Assembly (NCBI GenBank): GCA_900109485.1
Contig: FOAY01000013.1
Location: forward strand, 1 to 64,000
Length of the DNA stretch: 64,000 bases
Direction of reading: 5' to 3'
Source: Kosakonia sacchari
Lineage (GTDB): Bacteria; Pseudomonadota; Gammaproteobacteria; Enterobacterales; Enterobacteriaceae
Shown: positions 1 through 9,805 of the stretch, piece by piece
Layout of the letters: every line of letters begins with the position of its first letter
How positions within the stretch are numbered: the first letter of the stretch is position 1
Notes under the pieces: generated by a model
Database searches by the model: none
The model's input: only the letters and a program-made list of their open reading frames with translations
What the model was told of the DNA's origin: nothing
Made by a program: the position numbers and the translations under genes

Positions 1-49
1 AGCGATGCGTTGAGCTAACCGGTACTAATGAACCGTGAGGCTTAACCTT
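1..49 (+). rRNA. rrl: 23S rRNA, 3' end (partial)
   Basis: The first 49 bases match the conserved 3' terminus of enterobacterial 23S rRNA, ending in CTTAACCTT. The rest of the gene lies outside the window. A 94-base spacer without a tRNA separates it from the 5S gene. The position next to kgtP corresponds to the rrnG operon of E. coli. Confidence 0.93.
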
Positions 50-143
50 ACAACGCCGAAGATGTTTTGGCGGTGAGAGACAGATATTCAGCCTGATACA
101 GATTAGACCGGTGTGCCCTGAGGGCATGCGGGTAAACAGAATT

Positions 144-263
144 TGCCTGGCGGCAACAGCGCGGTGGTCCCACCTGACCCCATGCCGAACTCAGAAGTGA
201 AACGCCGTAGCGCCGATGGTAGTGTGGGGTCTCCCCATGCGAGAGTAGGGAACTGCCAGGCAT
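144..263 (+). rRNA. rrf: 5S rRNA
   Basis: This is a 120-base 5S rRNA starting TGCCTGGCGGC and ending CTGCCAGGCAT, so the two ends pair to form helix I. It is the last gene of the rrn operon. No second 5S copy and no distal tRNA follow before the terminator. Confidence 0.97.
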
Positions 264-276
264 CAAATCCGTGAAG

Positions 277-302
277 AGGCCATCCGTAAGGATGGCCTTT
301 TT
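277..302 (+). terminator. rrn operon terminator 1
   Basis: The arms AGGCCATCC and GGATGGCCT enclose a GTAA loop and are followed by a run of five T. It lies 14 bases after the 5S gene and is a typical intrinsic rrn terminator. Confidence 0.92.
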
Positions 303-336
303 GCGTTGAGCGAAAAGCTGAAGCGGAACAGACAGG

Positions 337-366
337 AAAGCCCCGTGCGCAGGTACGGGGCTTTTT
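337..366 (+). terminator. rrn operon terminator 2
   Basis: A second hairpin with arms AAGCCCCGT and ACGGGGCTT is followed by six T. Tandem terminators are common after rrn operons and would protect kgtP from read-through. Confidence 0.88.
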
Positions 367-426
367 TGCTTTATTTATTTTACTGGTCAGGTCATATTCT
401 TAATTGCTTATCCTGCTAAGCTAAAA

Positions 427-442
427 CGTGATTGTGATCACG
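427..442. promoter_or_regulatory. Inverted repeat upstream of kgtP
   Basis: CGTGAT-TGTG-ATCACG is a perfect inverted repeat with 6-base arms. It lies just before a -10-like TATAAC at 450-455 and about 100 bases before kgtP. It could be an operator overlapping the -35 region. The binding protein is unknown, and only half of it resembles a CRP site. Confidence 0.4.
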
Positions 443-546
443 ATTTAATTATAACAAGTATGTAACATTTCTATTTTTGCGCAGTGGTGGACAAGGATAC
501 TCACCATGGGCAAGTAACCTCTGGCTCTGGCAGGAGTATCATTCGA

Positions 547-1845
547 ATGGCTGAAAGCAGCATAACAACGCGTGCATCGCTCACCAGCAGCGATACTCGC
601 AGAAGGGTGTGGGCGATTATTGGCGCTTCATCGGGCAATCTGGTGGAGTGGTTTGATTTTTATGTCTACTCCTTTTGCTCTCTCTATTTTGCTCATATCT
701 TTTTTCCGACAGGTAATACGACAACCCAGCTATTACAAACCGCAGGCGTATTTGCTGCCGGTTTTCTGATGCGTCCTATTGGCGGATGGTTATTCGGTCG
801 AATCGCCGATCGCCGCGGGCGTAAAACCTCAATGCTGATCTCTGTCTGTATGATGTGCCTTGGATCGCTGGTCATTGCTTGTTTACCGGGTTATGACGCA
901 ATCGGCACCTGGGCTCCGGCGCTATTACTGATTGCCCGTTTGTTCCAGGGGCTTTCTGTCGGCGGCGAGTACGGCACCAGCGCGACCTACATGAGCGAAG
1001 TCGCCGTGGAAGGACGTAAAGGTTTTTACGCATCATTCCAGTACGTTACGCTGATCGGTGGGCAATTGCTGGCGCTACTGATTGTCGTGATTTTGCAACA
1101 GATTCTTGATGATGCTGAATTACGTGCATGGGGCTGGCGTATTCCCTTTGCTATTGGTGCAGCGCTGGCCATTGTCGCACTCTGGTTGCGCCGCCAACTG
1201 GATGAAACATCGCAGCAAGAAGTTCGGGCATTAAAAGAAGCCGGTTCAATGAAAGGATTATGGCGCAACCGTAAAGCTTTTCTGATGGTGCTTGGATTCA
1301 CCGCGGGTGGATCGCTGGCGTTTTACACCTTCACCACTTATATGCAGAAATACCTGGTTAATACGGCGGGTATGCACGCGAACGTTGCCAGCATTATTAT
1401 GACTGTAGCCCTGTTTGTCTTTATGCTGATTCAGCCGTTTATTGGTGCTTTATCTGATAAGATTGGACGCCGCACATCAATGCTGCTGTTCGGCGGTCTT
1501 TCAACGGTGTGCACAGTACCGATCCTCAGCGCATTGCACAGCGTTACCTCGCCATACGCGGCATTTGCTCTGGTGATGCTGGCGCTGGTGATCGTCAGCT
1601 TTTACACCTCGATCAGTGGGATCCTGAAAGCAGAAATGTTTCCCGCGCAGGTGCGCGCTCTGGGTGTCGGGCTTTCTTATGCCGTGGCGAATGCGTTATT
1701 TGGCGGTTCGGCGGAATATGTGGCACTGTCGTTGAAGTCATTCGGTGTCGAAACCGCTTTTTTCTGGTACGTCACCGTGCTGGGAGCGTTAGCGTTTCTG
1801 GTCTCGCTTATGCTTCATCGTAAAGGAAAAGGCATCCGTCTTTAG
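547..1845 (+). CDS. kgtP: Alpha-ketoglutarate:H+ symporter KgtP
   Basis: Inner-membrane transporter that takes up 2-oxoglutarate with protons (MFS, metabolite:H+ symporter branch). The 432 residues match the E. coli length. [10 protein letters not shown] lies at about residues 30-39, and the MFS loop motif [10 protein letters not shown] at about 84-93. The ATG at 547 is preferred because it follows AGGAG at 532-536 and gives the E. coli-like start MAESS; an in-frame GTG at 484 would add 21 residues that are not conserved. The last base overlaps the convergent yfiM gene: the two stop codons share 4 bases. Confidence 0.95.
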   Translation: MAESSITTRASLTSSDTRRRVWAIIGASSGNLVEWFDFYVYSFCSLYFAHIFFPTGNTTTQLLQTAGVFAAGFLMRPIGGWLFGRIADRRGRKTSMLISVCMMCLGSLVIACLPGYDAIGTWAPALLLIARLFQGLSVGGEYGTSATYMSEVAVEGRKGFYASFQYVTLIGGQLLALLIVVILQQILDDAELRAWGWRIPFAIGAALAIVALWLRRQLDETSQQEVRALKEAGSMKGLWRNRKAFLMVLGFTAGGSLAFYTFTTYMQKYLVNTAGMHANVASIIMTVALFVFMLIQPFIGALSDKIGRRTSMLLFGGLSTVCTVPILSALHSVTSPYAAFALVMLALVIVSFYTSISGILKAEMFPAQVRALGVGLSYAVANALFGGSAEYVALSLKSFGVETAFFWYVTVLGALAFLVSLMLHRKGKGIRL

Positions 1846-2165
1846 TGATTTGCCAGTTGCCACACGGTATAGCCCGTTGTGGCACCGGCAACATCCCATG
1901 CGAAATCTTTCCAGCTCCAGCCGCTCCCCGCCGGACGGCTGTCCCAAAGCTCCTTCGATGCGCCAAGGCTAATTGAAAACATCAGCCCTACCATTGCGCT
2001 GCGATCGCGGCTATATCCCTGATGTTGCGCTACCTCGTTACCGGCGGCAGAAAGCATGGCGGAGCCCAGAAAATGCTGCGCCTTATCTTGCCCGCTCCAG
2101 CTATCATTCGCCATATGACTACAGCCCGTCAGTAGCACCACACTTGCTATCAGCATGTATTTCAT
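1842..2165 (-). CDS. yfiM: Putative lipoprotein YfiM
   Basis: A small lipoprotein of unknown function, 107 residues. A signal peptide ends in the lipobox LLTGC, with the acylated cysteine at position 15, so it is expected to be membrane-anchored and exposed to the periplasm. The body contains [12 protein letters not shown] and [13 protein letters not shown], typical of YfiM proteins. It is convergent with kgtP and lies just beyond the pssA terminator, so it probably has its own promoter. Confidence 0.85.
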   Translation of the reverse strand: MKYMLIASVVLLTGCSHMANDSWSGQDKAQHFLGSAMLSAAGNEVAQHQGYSRDRSAMVGLMFSISLGASKELWDSRPAGSGWSWKDFAWDVAGATTGYTVWQLANH

Positions 2166-2176
2166 CAGCAGGCCCG

Positions 2177-2206
2177 AAAAAAAGCCCCATTACAGAGACG
2201 GGGCTT
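2177..2206 (-). terminator. pssA terminator
   Basis: Read on the minus strand, AAGCCCC pairs with GGGGCTT and is followed by seven T (A at 2177-2183 on the plus strand). It lies 4 bases after the pssA stop and upstream of yfiM, separating the two transcripts. Confidence 0.88.
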
Positions 2207-2210
2207 AGTT

Positions 2211-3566
2211 TTAAAGAATGCGGCTTATCAGCTTATCGATGCGGATACGGCGCAACCGGCGAATAAGTTTGCGCACCTTCACCGGATAATCCGCAATGCT
2301 TTGCAAATCACGATAATGATTCACTACGGTCGTATGCGTGCGGATAAGCTCCAGCTCTTTGTCGCGCTGGGCCGCCAGTTCATGTTTCGGATCGTGGATC
2401 AGGATGGCATTTTCCAGATCCAGCCGCCAGGCGCGGGGGTTCAGGTTATTACCCGTCAACAGAATCCATTCGTCATCCACCCACATTCCTTTCAGGTGAT
2501 AGCTGTTATCGTCATCTTTCCATAAACGCACAACTAACTGATCGGTGTTAACGTAATACTGCAGCCGGCTCAGGAAACGACGCAGATTGATTTCATACAG
2601 ATAAGGCAGCGCGCCGATGATTTTGAACGGTTGATCTTCCGGAATGAAAAAGTCATTCGCCGTTTTGTCGCCAACGATAATTTCCACTTTTTTACCATCG
2701 CGCAGTAGCTGGATAATGTTACGCACCAGCACCGCAGGCAAGTTGAAATAGGGGGTACAAATCGTCAGCTTGTGCTCTGCACACGGCATCAGATGAAAAA
2801 TAGTTTTGTTCAGCAGGCTGGATTTACCCAGACCGACCAGCGGCGTGACCGCCAGTTGATCGTTATCCGCATCGCCCTGGAAATGGTACGTAGCATCGCG
2901 CAGCTCCTGACGGAACAGACGAATATCGTTTTTGATTTCCGGGCTTTTCGGACGCTGAGCATTATCAAGGCGATTTACGCCGCGTCCCTGAATCAGGTTC
3001 TGATCGACCCAGTTGCGAATGATATCCGCCATTTGCGGGTTGCGGATCAACTGATAGCGGTCATAGCGATATTTATCGTGCTGATGCAAATAGACATCAT
3101 TGAGGCTTGCGCCGCTATAAAGCACGCTGTCATCAATGATAAATCCTTTGAAATGCAGCACGCCGAGCGCTTCACGCGTATTCACAGGAACGCCATAGAC
3201 CGGAACCACAACGTCCGGATTTTCCTGAGCAAGGCGACAGTACCAGTCGGCGTTGGTATTCGATGCCGCTGCGCCAATGCGGCCACGCTGGGCGCGGTGC
3301 CAGTCGACAAGCACACAGACATCCAGTTCCGGGCGTTGGCGCTTGGCTTCATACAGCGCATGCAGAATTCCTTTCCCGCCATCGTCCTGTTCCAGGTACA
3401 GGGCGATGATATAGATCCGGCGCGTAGCACTGGCGATTTTCGCCAGCAGCGTCTCCCTGAAATCAGCGGGTGAGTAGAAAAACTCTATGTCATCAACTGA
3501 CTGAGCAATCTTGGGGAGTTGGGCAAGGTGTTGTTGATGTTTATTACGCTTAAATTTTGACAACAT
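2211..3566 (-). CDS. pssA: Phosphatidylserine synthase PssA
   Basis: Makes phosphatidylserine from CDP-diacylglycerol and serine, the first committed step to phosphatidylethanolamine. It is a phospholipase D superfamily enzyme that binds the membrane surface and ribosomes. The first HKD motif is HFKGFIIDD (His138, Lys140) and the second, near residue 357, is HLKGMWVDD. The very basic C-terminus is typical. The start at 3566 gives 451 residues, as in E. coli; an ATG one codon upstream is equally possible. A TTGACT at 3657-3662 on the minus strand could be the -35 box. Confidence 0.95.
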   Translation of the reverse strand: MLSKFKRNKHQQHLAQLPKIAQSVDDIEFFYSPADFRETLLAKIASATRRIYIIALYLEQDDGGKGILHALYEAKRQRPELDVCVLVDWHRAQRGRIGAAASNTNADWYCRLAQENPDVVVPVYGVPVNTREALGVLHFKGFIIDDSVLYSGASLNDVYLHQHDKYRYDRYQLIRNPQMADIIRNWVDQNLIQGRGVNRLDNAQRPKSPEIKNDIRLFRQELRDATYHFQGDADNDQLAVTPLVGLGKSSLLNKTIFHLMPCAEHKLTICTPYFNLPAVLVRNIIQLLRDGKKVEIIVGDKTANDFFIPEDQPFKIIGALPYLYEINLRRFLSRLQYYVNTDQLVVRLWKDDDNSYHLKGMWVDDEWILLTGNNLNPRAWRLDLENAILIHDPKHELAAQRDKELELIRTHTTVVNHYRDLQSIADYPVKVRKLIRRLRRIRIDKLISRIL

Positions 3567-3679
3567 CACAGTGCGTTTCTTCTCTGTTTATTGAAGGGTC
3601 TTCTGTACCATGCAGACGACATAAGCGGGCAATAATAACACCGTGCCTGCTAAAGTAGTCAACATTTCCAGTACCTTAC

Positions 3680-6340
3680 TCAGGATTCATCCGTCTTCAT
3701 GAGTTGGAGGGACAATCCCACAATGCCATCTTCCAGCTGAATATCAACGTCAAATCCCAGTTTACGCGCCAGCGTCACCATGCCGCGATTGTTGGGCATA
3801 GTAATACCATTCAAGCGCTTAAGTCCGTGATCCCGGGTATAACTGATAAGCTTCTCAAGCAAACGTCGACCAAGCCCGAGTCCTTTCAAATCGGAACGAA
3901 CCAGCACAGAAAATTCAGCGTCAATATTATCCGGATCGGAAAACGCACGCGTAACACCCAGAATTTCTTCACCTTGATCTGTGCGTCGTACCGCGACAAA
4001 TGCCATTTCCCGATCGTAGTCGATCTGCGTCATATTCGCTAAATCATCATGGGTAAATTCGTTGATCTCACTAAAGTAACGGTAGTAAAGATCCTCTTTT
4101 GTCACCTGGGCGATAAAGCGCTGTAGCTGAGGCTCATCTTCCGGAAGAATCGGGCGGAACAGGCACTGCTCGCCATTTTTCATCTCTACGTCTTCTTCCA
4201 GATGCTGAGGATAGGGGCGAATAGCGAGACGCGCTTCACTGTTTCCGACAACGGGGGCAAGGGTCATGGTCACATCCAGCGCGGTAAATTCGCTACCGGA
4301 GGCAAGTAAAGGATGAATATCCAGCCGCTCAATTTCCGGGCAATCAACGATCAGATTCGAAACCTGCACCAAAAACTGGCTTAACCCGGGGATGTCCAAC
4401 GAGCGTAACGCACTGCGCCCGCGGATCTTTTTACTTTTAATCGCCTGAATGATCAAATAACGGGCGAGATTCATATTCAGCGGCGGTAGCGCAACGGCGG
4501 CCTGATCTTCTGCCCGCCACTCAACGCCGCCTTCGCCTAACATAATCAACGGGCCGAATACAGGATCATGTTCGACAACCACCCGAAGTTCCTGCGCGCC
4601 CGCGCGGTTTGCCATGCTTTGCACCTGCAAACCATGGATACGTGCCTGCGGCCAGTTCATCTTCACACGATCGATAATTGCATCCGCAGCCTGCTGCACT
4701 TCGTTCGCTGTGCGCAGATAAAGCATCACCCCCTGAACTTCGGATTTGTGAGGAATATCCGGCGAACGCAGTTTTAAGGCGACCGGGTAGCCAATCTGTT
4801 CGGCAATGTGCACGGCTTCAGCACTATCATTGGCGATCCACGTCGGCAGTGTTTGTAGCCCCCAGGCGCCTAAAATCGGCTGGACTTCATGCGTATCCAG
4901 CGTCGTTGCGCCCTCCATCAGCGCTTGCTGCAACAAATGGTGCGCTTCGGCGGTATTCGCCGTCATGTTGAGGGATATCGCGGGTGTTTCGCGGAGCTGT
5001 TTCTGGTTGCGGCGATACTCCACCATATGCATAAACGCCGTGATGGTGCCTTCCGGCGTGCGATAAGTGGGTAAGCCCGCTTCGCTGAACAGGCGTCGCG
5101 CTTCTTGCGAAGAAAACTCGCCGCACCAATTGGTCAGCACTGTTACATATTTCCCGCGCGGATGTTTGCTTAGCGCGTCGATCAATGTTACTGCGCTTTC
5201 GCTGCCCGGCGCGGCGGCGCTGGGCGCATGGATCACCATCAACGCGTCGTAATCCTGGCTGTCGAGCAAAATATTAAGCGCCGCGACATAACGCTCATTA
5301 CCGGCATCATCGCGTAAATCGAGCGGATTACCGGGGACGACGAAATCCGGTAACGCCGTGTGCAAACGGGCCAGCGTCTCTTCGCTGAGCGCTGCCAGTT
5401 TGCCATTGCGCAGCCAAAGTTCATCCAGCGCCAGCGCGGCCGGTGCGGCGCCATTACTGACGATCATCAGGCGCTCGCCACGCAGCGGACGCATATGGCT
5501 GAGCGTTTCTACCGCCGAAAACAGTTCATGTGTATCCTGGACACGCAGCAAACCGGCTCGTTGAATCGCCGCATCCCAGGCGGGATCAAGACCGGAATGC
5601 ACCTGCAATAATCGCTGCGCTTCCGGGCTGCGACCGCTTTTGATAACCAGAATAGGTTTATTTCGTGATGCGCTGCGGGCGGCGGAGACAAAACGACGCG
5701 CGTCGCTTAAATGTTCCAGATACAGCAGAATGGCGCTGGTTTTACTGTCCCGCGCGAGAAAATCCAGCAATTCGTCAACATCAATATCCAGGCTATCGCC
5801 CAGCGCGATAAAGTAAGAGAATCCCATCTCGCGCTGTTGCGCCCAGTCGAGGATTGTATTCGACACTGCCGCTGACTGGGAGATAAACGCCAGTTTGCCG
5901 CGCGTAATCGGCACCGGTGAAAAACTGGCGTTCAGCCCCTGCCACGGAGCAAGTAAACCGAGGCTGTTCGGGCCGAGCAGGCGCATCTGGTAGCGTGCAG
6001 CGCTGGCCAGAAGAAGCGAATGCTGTTCGGGAGGCGCCGAGAGAATAATGCAGGTTTTGCAGCCTTTTTGCCCCAGCGCATCAAGCAGTTCAAGGTTGCG
6101 TTTGGCGTGCGTGCACAGCACCGCGAGATCGGGCGTAAACGGCAGGCTGGCGACATCCGGCCAGGCCAGCACGCCCTGAACCGCTTTATAGGCGGGCGTG
6201 ACCGGCAATACCGGCCCGGCAAATCCTCCTGCCAGTAAATTGCGCATCATCAGAAAACCTGCGCGCTCCGGCTTCATTGACGCGCCCACCACCGCAATCG
6301 ATCGGGGACGCAATAACGCTTCCAGCCCTCGTTGGCTCAT
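3680..6340 (-). CDS. patZ: Protein lysine acetyltransferase PatZ
   Basis: Cytosolic GNAT-type protein acetyltransferase that uses acetyl-CoA to acetylate lysines, for example on acetyl-CoA synthetase. Domain order: CoA-binding Rossmann domain (about 1-140), succinyl-CoA-ligase-like region (150-460), ATP-grasp-like segment (490-700) and C-terminal GNAT domain (730-880). The RSDLKGLGLGRRL segment is the acetyl-CoA-binding loop. The start at 6340 (MSQRGLEALL) gives 886 residues, as in E. coli. The frame stays open 64 codons upstream, but that stretch is not conserved and runs into tapT. It lies 32 bases after tapT, probably in the same transcript. Confidence 0.94.
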   Translation of the reverse strand: MSQRGLEALLRPRSIAVVGASMKPERAGFLMMRNLLAGGFAGPVLPVTPAYKAVQGVLAWPDVASLPFTPDLAVLCTHAKRNLELLDALGQKGCKTCIILSAPPEQHSLLLASAARYQMRLLGPNSLGLLAPWQGLNASFSPVPITRGKLAFISQSAAVSNTILDWAQQREMGFSYFIALGDSLDIDVDELLDFLARDSKTSAILLYLEHLSDARRFVSAARSASRNKPILVIKSGRSPEAQRLLQVHSGLDPAWDAAIQRAGLLRVQDTHELFSAVETLSHMRPLRGERLMIVSNGAAPAALALDELWLRNGKLAALSEETLARLHTALPDFVVPGNPLDLRDDAGNERYVAALNILLDSQDYDALMVIHAPSAAAPGSESAVTLIDALSKHPRGKYVTVLTNWCGEFSSQEARRLFSEAGLPTYRTPEGTITAFMHMVEYRRNQKQLRETPAISLNMTANTAEAHHLLQQALMEGATTLDTHEVQPILGAWGLQTLPTWIANDSAEAVHIAEQIGYPVALKLRSPDIPHKSEVQGVMLYLRTANEVQQAADAIIDRVKMNWPQARIHGLQVQSMANRAGAQELRVVVEHDPVFGPLIMLGEGGVEWRAEDQAAVALPPLNMNLARYLIIQAIKSKKIRGRSALRSLDIPGLSQFLVQVSNLIVDCPEIERLDIHPLLASGSEFTALDVTMTLAPVVGNSEARLAIRPYPQHLEEDVEMKNGEQCLFRPILPEDEPQLQRFIAQVTKEDLYYRYFSEINEFTHDDLANMTQIDYDREMAFVAVRRTDQGEEILGVTRAFSDPDNIDAEFSVLVRSDLKGLGLGRRLLEKLISYTRDHGLKRLNGITMPNNRGMVTLARKLGFDVDIQLEDGIVGLSLQLMKTDES

Positions 6341-6372
6341 ACCGGCCTCCGCATAAGAGAGATCCGATGATT

Positions 6373-7071
6373 TTAAACGTTTTCGGCTGCATTTGCTGTG
6401 ATAGCGGATGGATGGCGCGTTTTCCCTGCCAGATAACGTTCGCGAAAGAGTGTGAAATGTTCGCCGAGCGCCTGTGCGGCAGCGTTGTCGCGCGCGATAT
6501 CCAGCAGCGCAATCGCCACTTCCGCAGTGCAATATTGGTCATCGGCATGCGCTTCCCGCAGGCGGTAAGCGGAAACACGCGAAAGATCCACAGAGATAAC
6601 CGGCAGCGCATCCAGATAAGGGCTTTTACGGAACATTTTACGCGCTTCGGTCCAGGTGCCGTCCAGCATAATAAATAGCGGCGGTTTACCTGATGGCGGC
6701 GCACTCAGCACCTGGCGTTCGCTGCCCGCATAAGAAGCGGGAAACACCACCATTGGCTGATACGTCTCACTGCGGCAAAGATCGATAAGCGCCTGCGGCG
6801 GTTCGGTGCGCGACCACTGAAAGGCCAGCGTATCGGGTAACACGTCGGCAATCAGCCTTCCGGTATTGCTCGGTTTCATCGGTTCGGTATCGAACATCAC
6901 CAGGCAGAAACGGCTGTTGGCGGTCGCGGGTTTTAACGTCTCGCACAGGCACTGGCGCAGCGGCAGCAGGCAACGCTGGCAGCGACGGATACGGTTACCA
7001 CGGGCAAGGAACGGACGCGTCGAACGGGCAAGGCGTTCGGCGCGGAGTCGAAGAACAGCGTTTTCGGTCAT
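6373..7071 (-). CDS. tapT: tRNA-uridine aminocarboxypropyltransferase TapT
   Basis: DTW-domain enzyme (formerly YfiP) that transfers the aminocarboxypropyl group of S-adenosylmethionine to uridine 47 of tRNAs, making acp3U. An N-terminal zinc-type cluster has Cys31, Cys34, Cys41 and Cys43, and the family motif DGTW lies at 137-140. The 232 residues match the E. coli protein. It starts 69 bases after the trxC stop, beyond a terminator, and is followed closely by patZ. Confidence 0.92.
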   Translation of the reverse strand: MTENAVLRLRAERLARSTRPFLARGNRIRRCQRCLLPLRQCLCETLKPATANSRFCLVMFDTEPMKPSNTGRLIADVLPDTLAFQWSRTEPPQALIDLCRSETYQPMVVFPASYAGSERQVLSAPPSGKPPLFIMLDGTWTEARKMFRKSPYLDALPVISVDLSRVSAYRLREAHADDQYCTAEVAIALLDIARDNAAAQALGEHFTLFRERYLAGKTRHPSAITANAAENV

Positions 7072-7108
7072 GGGGATTGCGCAATAAAAACGCCATTGTC
7101 GCAGAGCT

Positions 7109-7134
7109 GAAAACGGGGCACAAGATGCGCCCCG
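7109..7134 (-). terminator. trxC terminator
   Basis: On the minus strand, CGGGGC and GCCCCG pair across a 9-base loop and are followed by four T. It lies in the 69-base gap between the trxC stop and the tapT start. The T-run is short, so some read-through is likely. Confidence 0.6.
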
Positions 7135-7140
7135 ACGGGA

Positions 7141-7560
7141 TCACAGCGATTCGTTGAGCCAACTGTCGAACGGCGCTTTCGGCACGGCGCCGCTGAGCAT
7201 GTCAACAACTTCACCATTCTTGAACAACATAATGGTTGGAATACTGCGAATGCGGAAGCGCGCGCTCAGTTCACGTTCAGCTTCGGTGTTCACTTTGACA
7301 AACCGCACTTTGCCGCTGCGTTCTTCCGCCACATCTTCAAAAATCGGCGCAAAACTGCGGCACGGGCCACACCATGGCGCCCAGAAATCAACGACCACGG
7401 GCAGATCGTCTTTCAGCAATTTATCCAGTGTTTCACCGGTAGCGTTGATCACATCTCCATCGAACAGCTCGTGTCCACAGCGTCCACATTTTGCGCCGTC
7501 GTTCATTCTCTCTTCGGGAATGCGATTCAGCGCCTGACAGCTTGCACATACGGTATTCAT
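7141..7560 (-). CDS. trxC: Thioredoxin 2
   Basis: Zinc-containing cytosolic thioredoxin that reduces protein disulfides and helps in oxidative stress. The N-terminal zinc module has cysteines 5, 8, 25 and 28, and the thioredoxin fold carries the active site WCGPC (Cys64, Cys67). The start at 7560 gives 139 residues, matching E. coli; an in-frame extension to 7656 is not conserved. In E. coli the gene is under OxyR, but I did not identify an OxyR site with confidence in the 206-base divergent region shared with yfiF. Confidence 0.95.
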   Translation of the reverse strand: MNTVCASCQALNRIPEERMNDGAKCGRCGHELFDGDVINATGETLDKLLKDDLPVVVDFWAPWCGPCRSFAPIFEDVAEERSGKVRFVKVNTEAERELSARFRIRSIPTIMLFKNGEVVDMLSGAVPKAPFDSWLNESL

Positions 7561-7766
7561 AACTAACCTCAGGAAAAGCGATGGTACAGAGCGGCATGAC
7601 TGCCGGTATGTTTCTACTATGTTACATATTATTAATAAGAAGGTTTTAAACGACAATGCGTTTTGTTCAATGAATACAATAGTCGATAGCTTTTGAACGA
7701 ATTAATGGCGAAGCGCAAGGACATCAGGTAATCTGCGCGCTTCGCGCAGCGCTGGTGGAGAAAAGC

Positions 7767-8864
7767 ATGAACGATGAATTAAAGAACAAAAGCGGCAAGG
7801 TCAAAGTGATGTATGTCCGCAGTGATGATGATTCCGATAAACGTGGCCAAAACCCGCGCACCGGGAAAGGGCCAGCACGTGCAGGATCGTCGTCTCGTGC
7901 CGGAGATGACCGTCGTACTGCCCGCGATGATCGTGGCCGCCCAGGCCGTGATGACAGAGGCCGTTCTGCTCGCGACAACAACAGTCGCCGCCCGCAGCGA
8001 GACAATTACAGTGAGCGTGGTGATTCACCGTGGCGTACCGTTTCCCGCGCGCCGGGCGACGACACGCCGGAAAAACCGGATCACGGCGGTATCAGCGGTA
8101 AAAGCTTTATCGATCCCGAAGTGCTGCGTCGTCAGCGCGCGGAAGAGACGCGCGTATACGGCGAAAACGCTTGCCAGGCACTGTTCAGCAGCCGTCCGGA
8201 ATCCATTGTTCGCGCCTGGTTTGTGCAGAGCGTCACACCGCGTTTTAAAGAAGCCCTGCGCTGGATGGCGGCAAACCGCAAAGCTTATCATGTGGTGGAC
8301 GACGAAGAACTGGAGAAAGCGTCCGGGACGGAACATCACGGCGGTGTCTGCTTCCTGATCAAAAAACGCAATGGTCTGAGCGTGCAGAAATGGGTGGCGA
8401 ACGCCGGTGAAGAGGATTGCGTGCTGGCGCTTGAAGATGTTGGCAACCCGCATAACCTCGGCGCGATTATGCGTAGCTGCGCGCACTTTGGCGTCAAAGG
8501 CGTGGTGTTGCAGGATGCTGGAGTGATTGAATCTGGCGCTGCGGTGCGTACCGCAGAAGGCGGAGCCGAACACGTTCAGGCAATTACTGGCGACAGCTTT
8601 GCCGATGCGCTGGAAGATTTCCGTCAGGCCGGTTATGCGCTGGTAACGACTTCCAGCCACAACGGCACGCCGCTGTTCAAAGCAACGTTACCGAAAAAAA
8701 TGGTGCTGGTACTGGGCCAGGAGCGCGATGGGTTATCTGATGCGACGCTTTCCCGCGCGGATCTGAGCGTCTCGATTGAGGGTACCGGCAACGTTGAAAG
8801 CCTCAATGTTTCTGTGGCAACCGGCGTGTTGCTGGCAGAATGGTGGCGGCAGAACAAAGCCTGA
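7767..8864 (+). CDS. yfiF: SpoU/TrmH-family RNA methyltransferase YfiF
   Basis: A putative 2'-O-ribose RNA methyltransferase of the SPOUT class; its substrate is not established. The C-terminal domain has the three TrmH motifs: [27 protein letters not shown] and [15 protein letters not shown]. The N-terminus (about residues 20-85) is disordered and rich in Arg, Asp and Gly, with repeated RDDRGR units. The protein has 365 residues against 345 in E. coli, the difference lying in that repeat region. The ATG at 7767 follows GGAG at 7757-7760; a GTG at 7755 is a less likely start. Confidence 0.9.
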   Translation: MNDELKNKSGKVKVMYVRSDDDSDKRGQNPRTGKGPARAGSSSRAGDDRRTARDDRGRPGRDDRGRSARDNNSRRPQRDNYSERGDSPWRTVSRAPGDDTPEKPDHGGISGKSFIDPEVLRRQRAEETRVYGENACQALFSSRPESIVRAWFVQSVTPRFKEALRWMAANRKAYHVVDDEELEKASGTEHHGGVCFLIKKRNGLSVQKWVANAGEEDCVLALEDVGNPHNLGAIMRSCAHFGVKGVVLQDAGVIESGAAVRTAEGGAEHVQAITGDSFADALEDFRQAGYALVTTSSHNGTPLFKATLPKKMVLVLGQERDGLSDATLSRADLSVSIEGTGNVESLNVSVATGVLLAEWWRQNKA

Positions 8865-8880
8865 CGTTAGCCAGCAGATT

Positions 8881-8911
8881 AAAAAAGCCAGCGCAATGCT
8901 GGCTTTTTTTT
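8881..8911. terminator. Bidirectional terminator between yfiF and ung
   Basis: The arms GCCAGC and GCTGGC with loop GCAAT are flanked by six A on the left and eight T on the right, so it can stop transcription both ways. The ung stop codon (TAA on the minus strand, 8910-8912) is formed from the edge of this hairpin. Confidence 0.9.
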
Positions 8912-9599
8912 ACTCGGTTTCCGCGGGCAGGGTCGGCATCCAGTCGATCGGCTGCTCTCCATGCTGCTCCAGCCACTGATTTGCCAGCACAAAGTGATTA
9001 CAGCCAAAGAAGCCGCGATGCGCAGAGAGCGGTGACGGGTGCGGCGCGCGCAAAACATGGTGGCGGGATTTGTCAATAATCGCCCCTTTCTTCTGTGCAT
9101 GCGAACCCCAGAGTAAAAACACGACGCCTTCCCGATGTTCATTAATCAGTGCGATCACTTTGTCGGTAAAGGTTTCCCAGCCGAGACTGGCATGCGAATG
9201 CGCCTGGCCAGCGCGTACCGTCAGCACGGTGTTGAGCAGCAATACGCCCTGGCGCGCCCAGCTCTCCAGATAGCCATGCTGCGGCCGCACGAAGCCCGGT
9301 ATGGTGTTTTCCAGCTCTTTATACATATTCAGCAGAGAAGGTGGGATGGCGATACCAGGGCGCACAGAAAATGCCAGGCCATGCGCCTGACCAGGACCGT
9401 GATAGGGATCCTGCCCCAGAATCACGACCTTAACGTCGCCCAGTTCAGTAAAACGGAAGGCATTAAACACATCTTTCTGCGGTGGGTAGATGGTCATTCC
9501 GGACTGCCGCTCAGCCGCAACCGTACTGAGAGTGTTAATAAAGTAGGGCTGCTGTTTTTCTTCTGCCAGCACATCATGCCATGTTAATGAGGTGGTCAT
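8910..9599 (-). CDS. ung: Uracil-DNA glycosylase
   Basis: Removes uracil from DNA to start base-excision repair. The water-activating motif GQDPYHG includes Asp64, and the C-terminal [11 protein letters not shown] carries the catalytic His near 187. The start at 9599 gives 229 residues as in E. coli; an upstream ATG at 9656 would add 19 unconserved residues. It is a single-gene unit, convergent with yfiF and divergent from grcA. Confidence 0.96.
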   Translation of the reverse strand: MTTSLTWHDVLAEEKQQPYFINTLSTVAAERQSGMTIYPPQKDVFNAFRFTELGDVKVVILGQDPYHGPGQAHGLAFSVRPGIAIPPSLLNMYKELENTIPGFVRPQHGYLESWARQGVLLLNTVLTVRAGQAHSHASLGWETFTDKVIALINEHREGVVFLLWGSHAQKKGAIIDKSRHHVLRAPHPSPLSAHRGFFGCNHFVLANQWLEQHGEQPIDWMPTLPAETE

Positions 9600-9738
9600 C
9601 CCGCTCTCCTGCGAAGTTGGTTCCCCGTAGCTTAACTGCTTCTTTCGGCAGAACAAAATTCACCGTCGGCTTTTGCAGAATATACTCAAAAAAATTTGAA
9701 AATTTACAAATGTTTTAAGATGGTCTGAAACGCGTAAC

Positions 9739-9752
9739 TTGATATAAAACAA
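9739..9752. promoter_or_regulatory. Upstream FNR site of grcA
   Basis: TTGAT-ATAA-AACAA matches the FNR consensus TTGAT-N4-ATCAA at 9 of 10 fixed positions. Its centre is exactly 53 bp upstream of the second site, as in E. coli yfiD, where the upstream site lets FNR limit expression under full anaerobiosis. Confidence 0.78.
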
Positions 9753-9791
9753 GTATATTCCCTAATTACCACTTTTACTTTGTGGTTTTTA

Positions 9792-9805
9792 TTGATTTAA
9801 ATCAA
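9792..9805. promoter_or_regulatory. Activating FNR site of grcA
   Basis: TTGAT-TTAA-ATCAA is a perfect FNR box. With a -10 of TATATA at 9828-9833 and a start near 9839, it sits at about -40.5, the class II activator position. Apart from the two FNR boxes and this promoter, I see nothing else in the 311-base ung-grcA gap. Confidence 0.88.

Noticed and set aside
6341-6532. 64-codon upstream extension of patZ
   Set aside because: The extension is basic and cysteine-rich, overlaps the end of tapT and is not like PatZ; the ATG at 6340 gives the family start.
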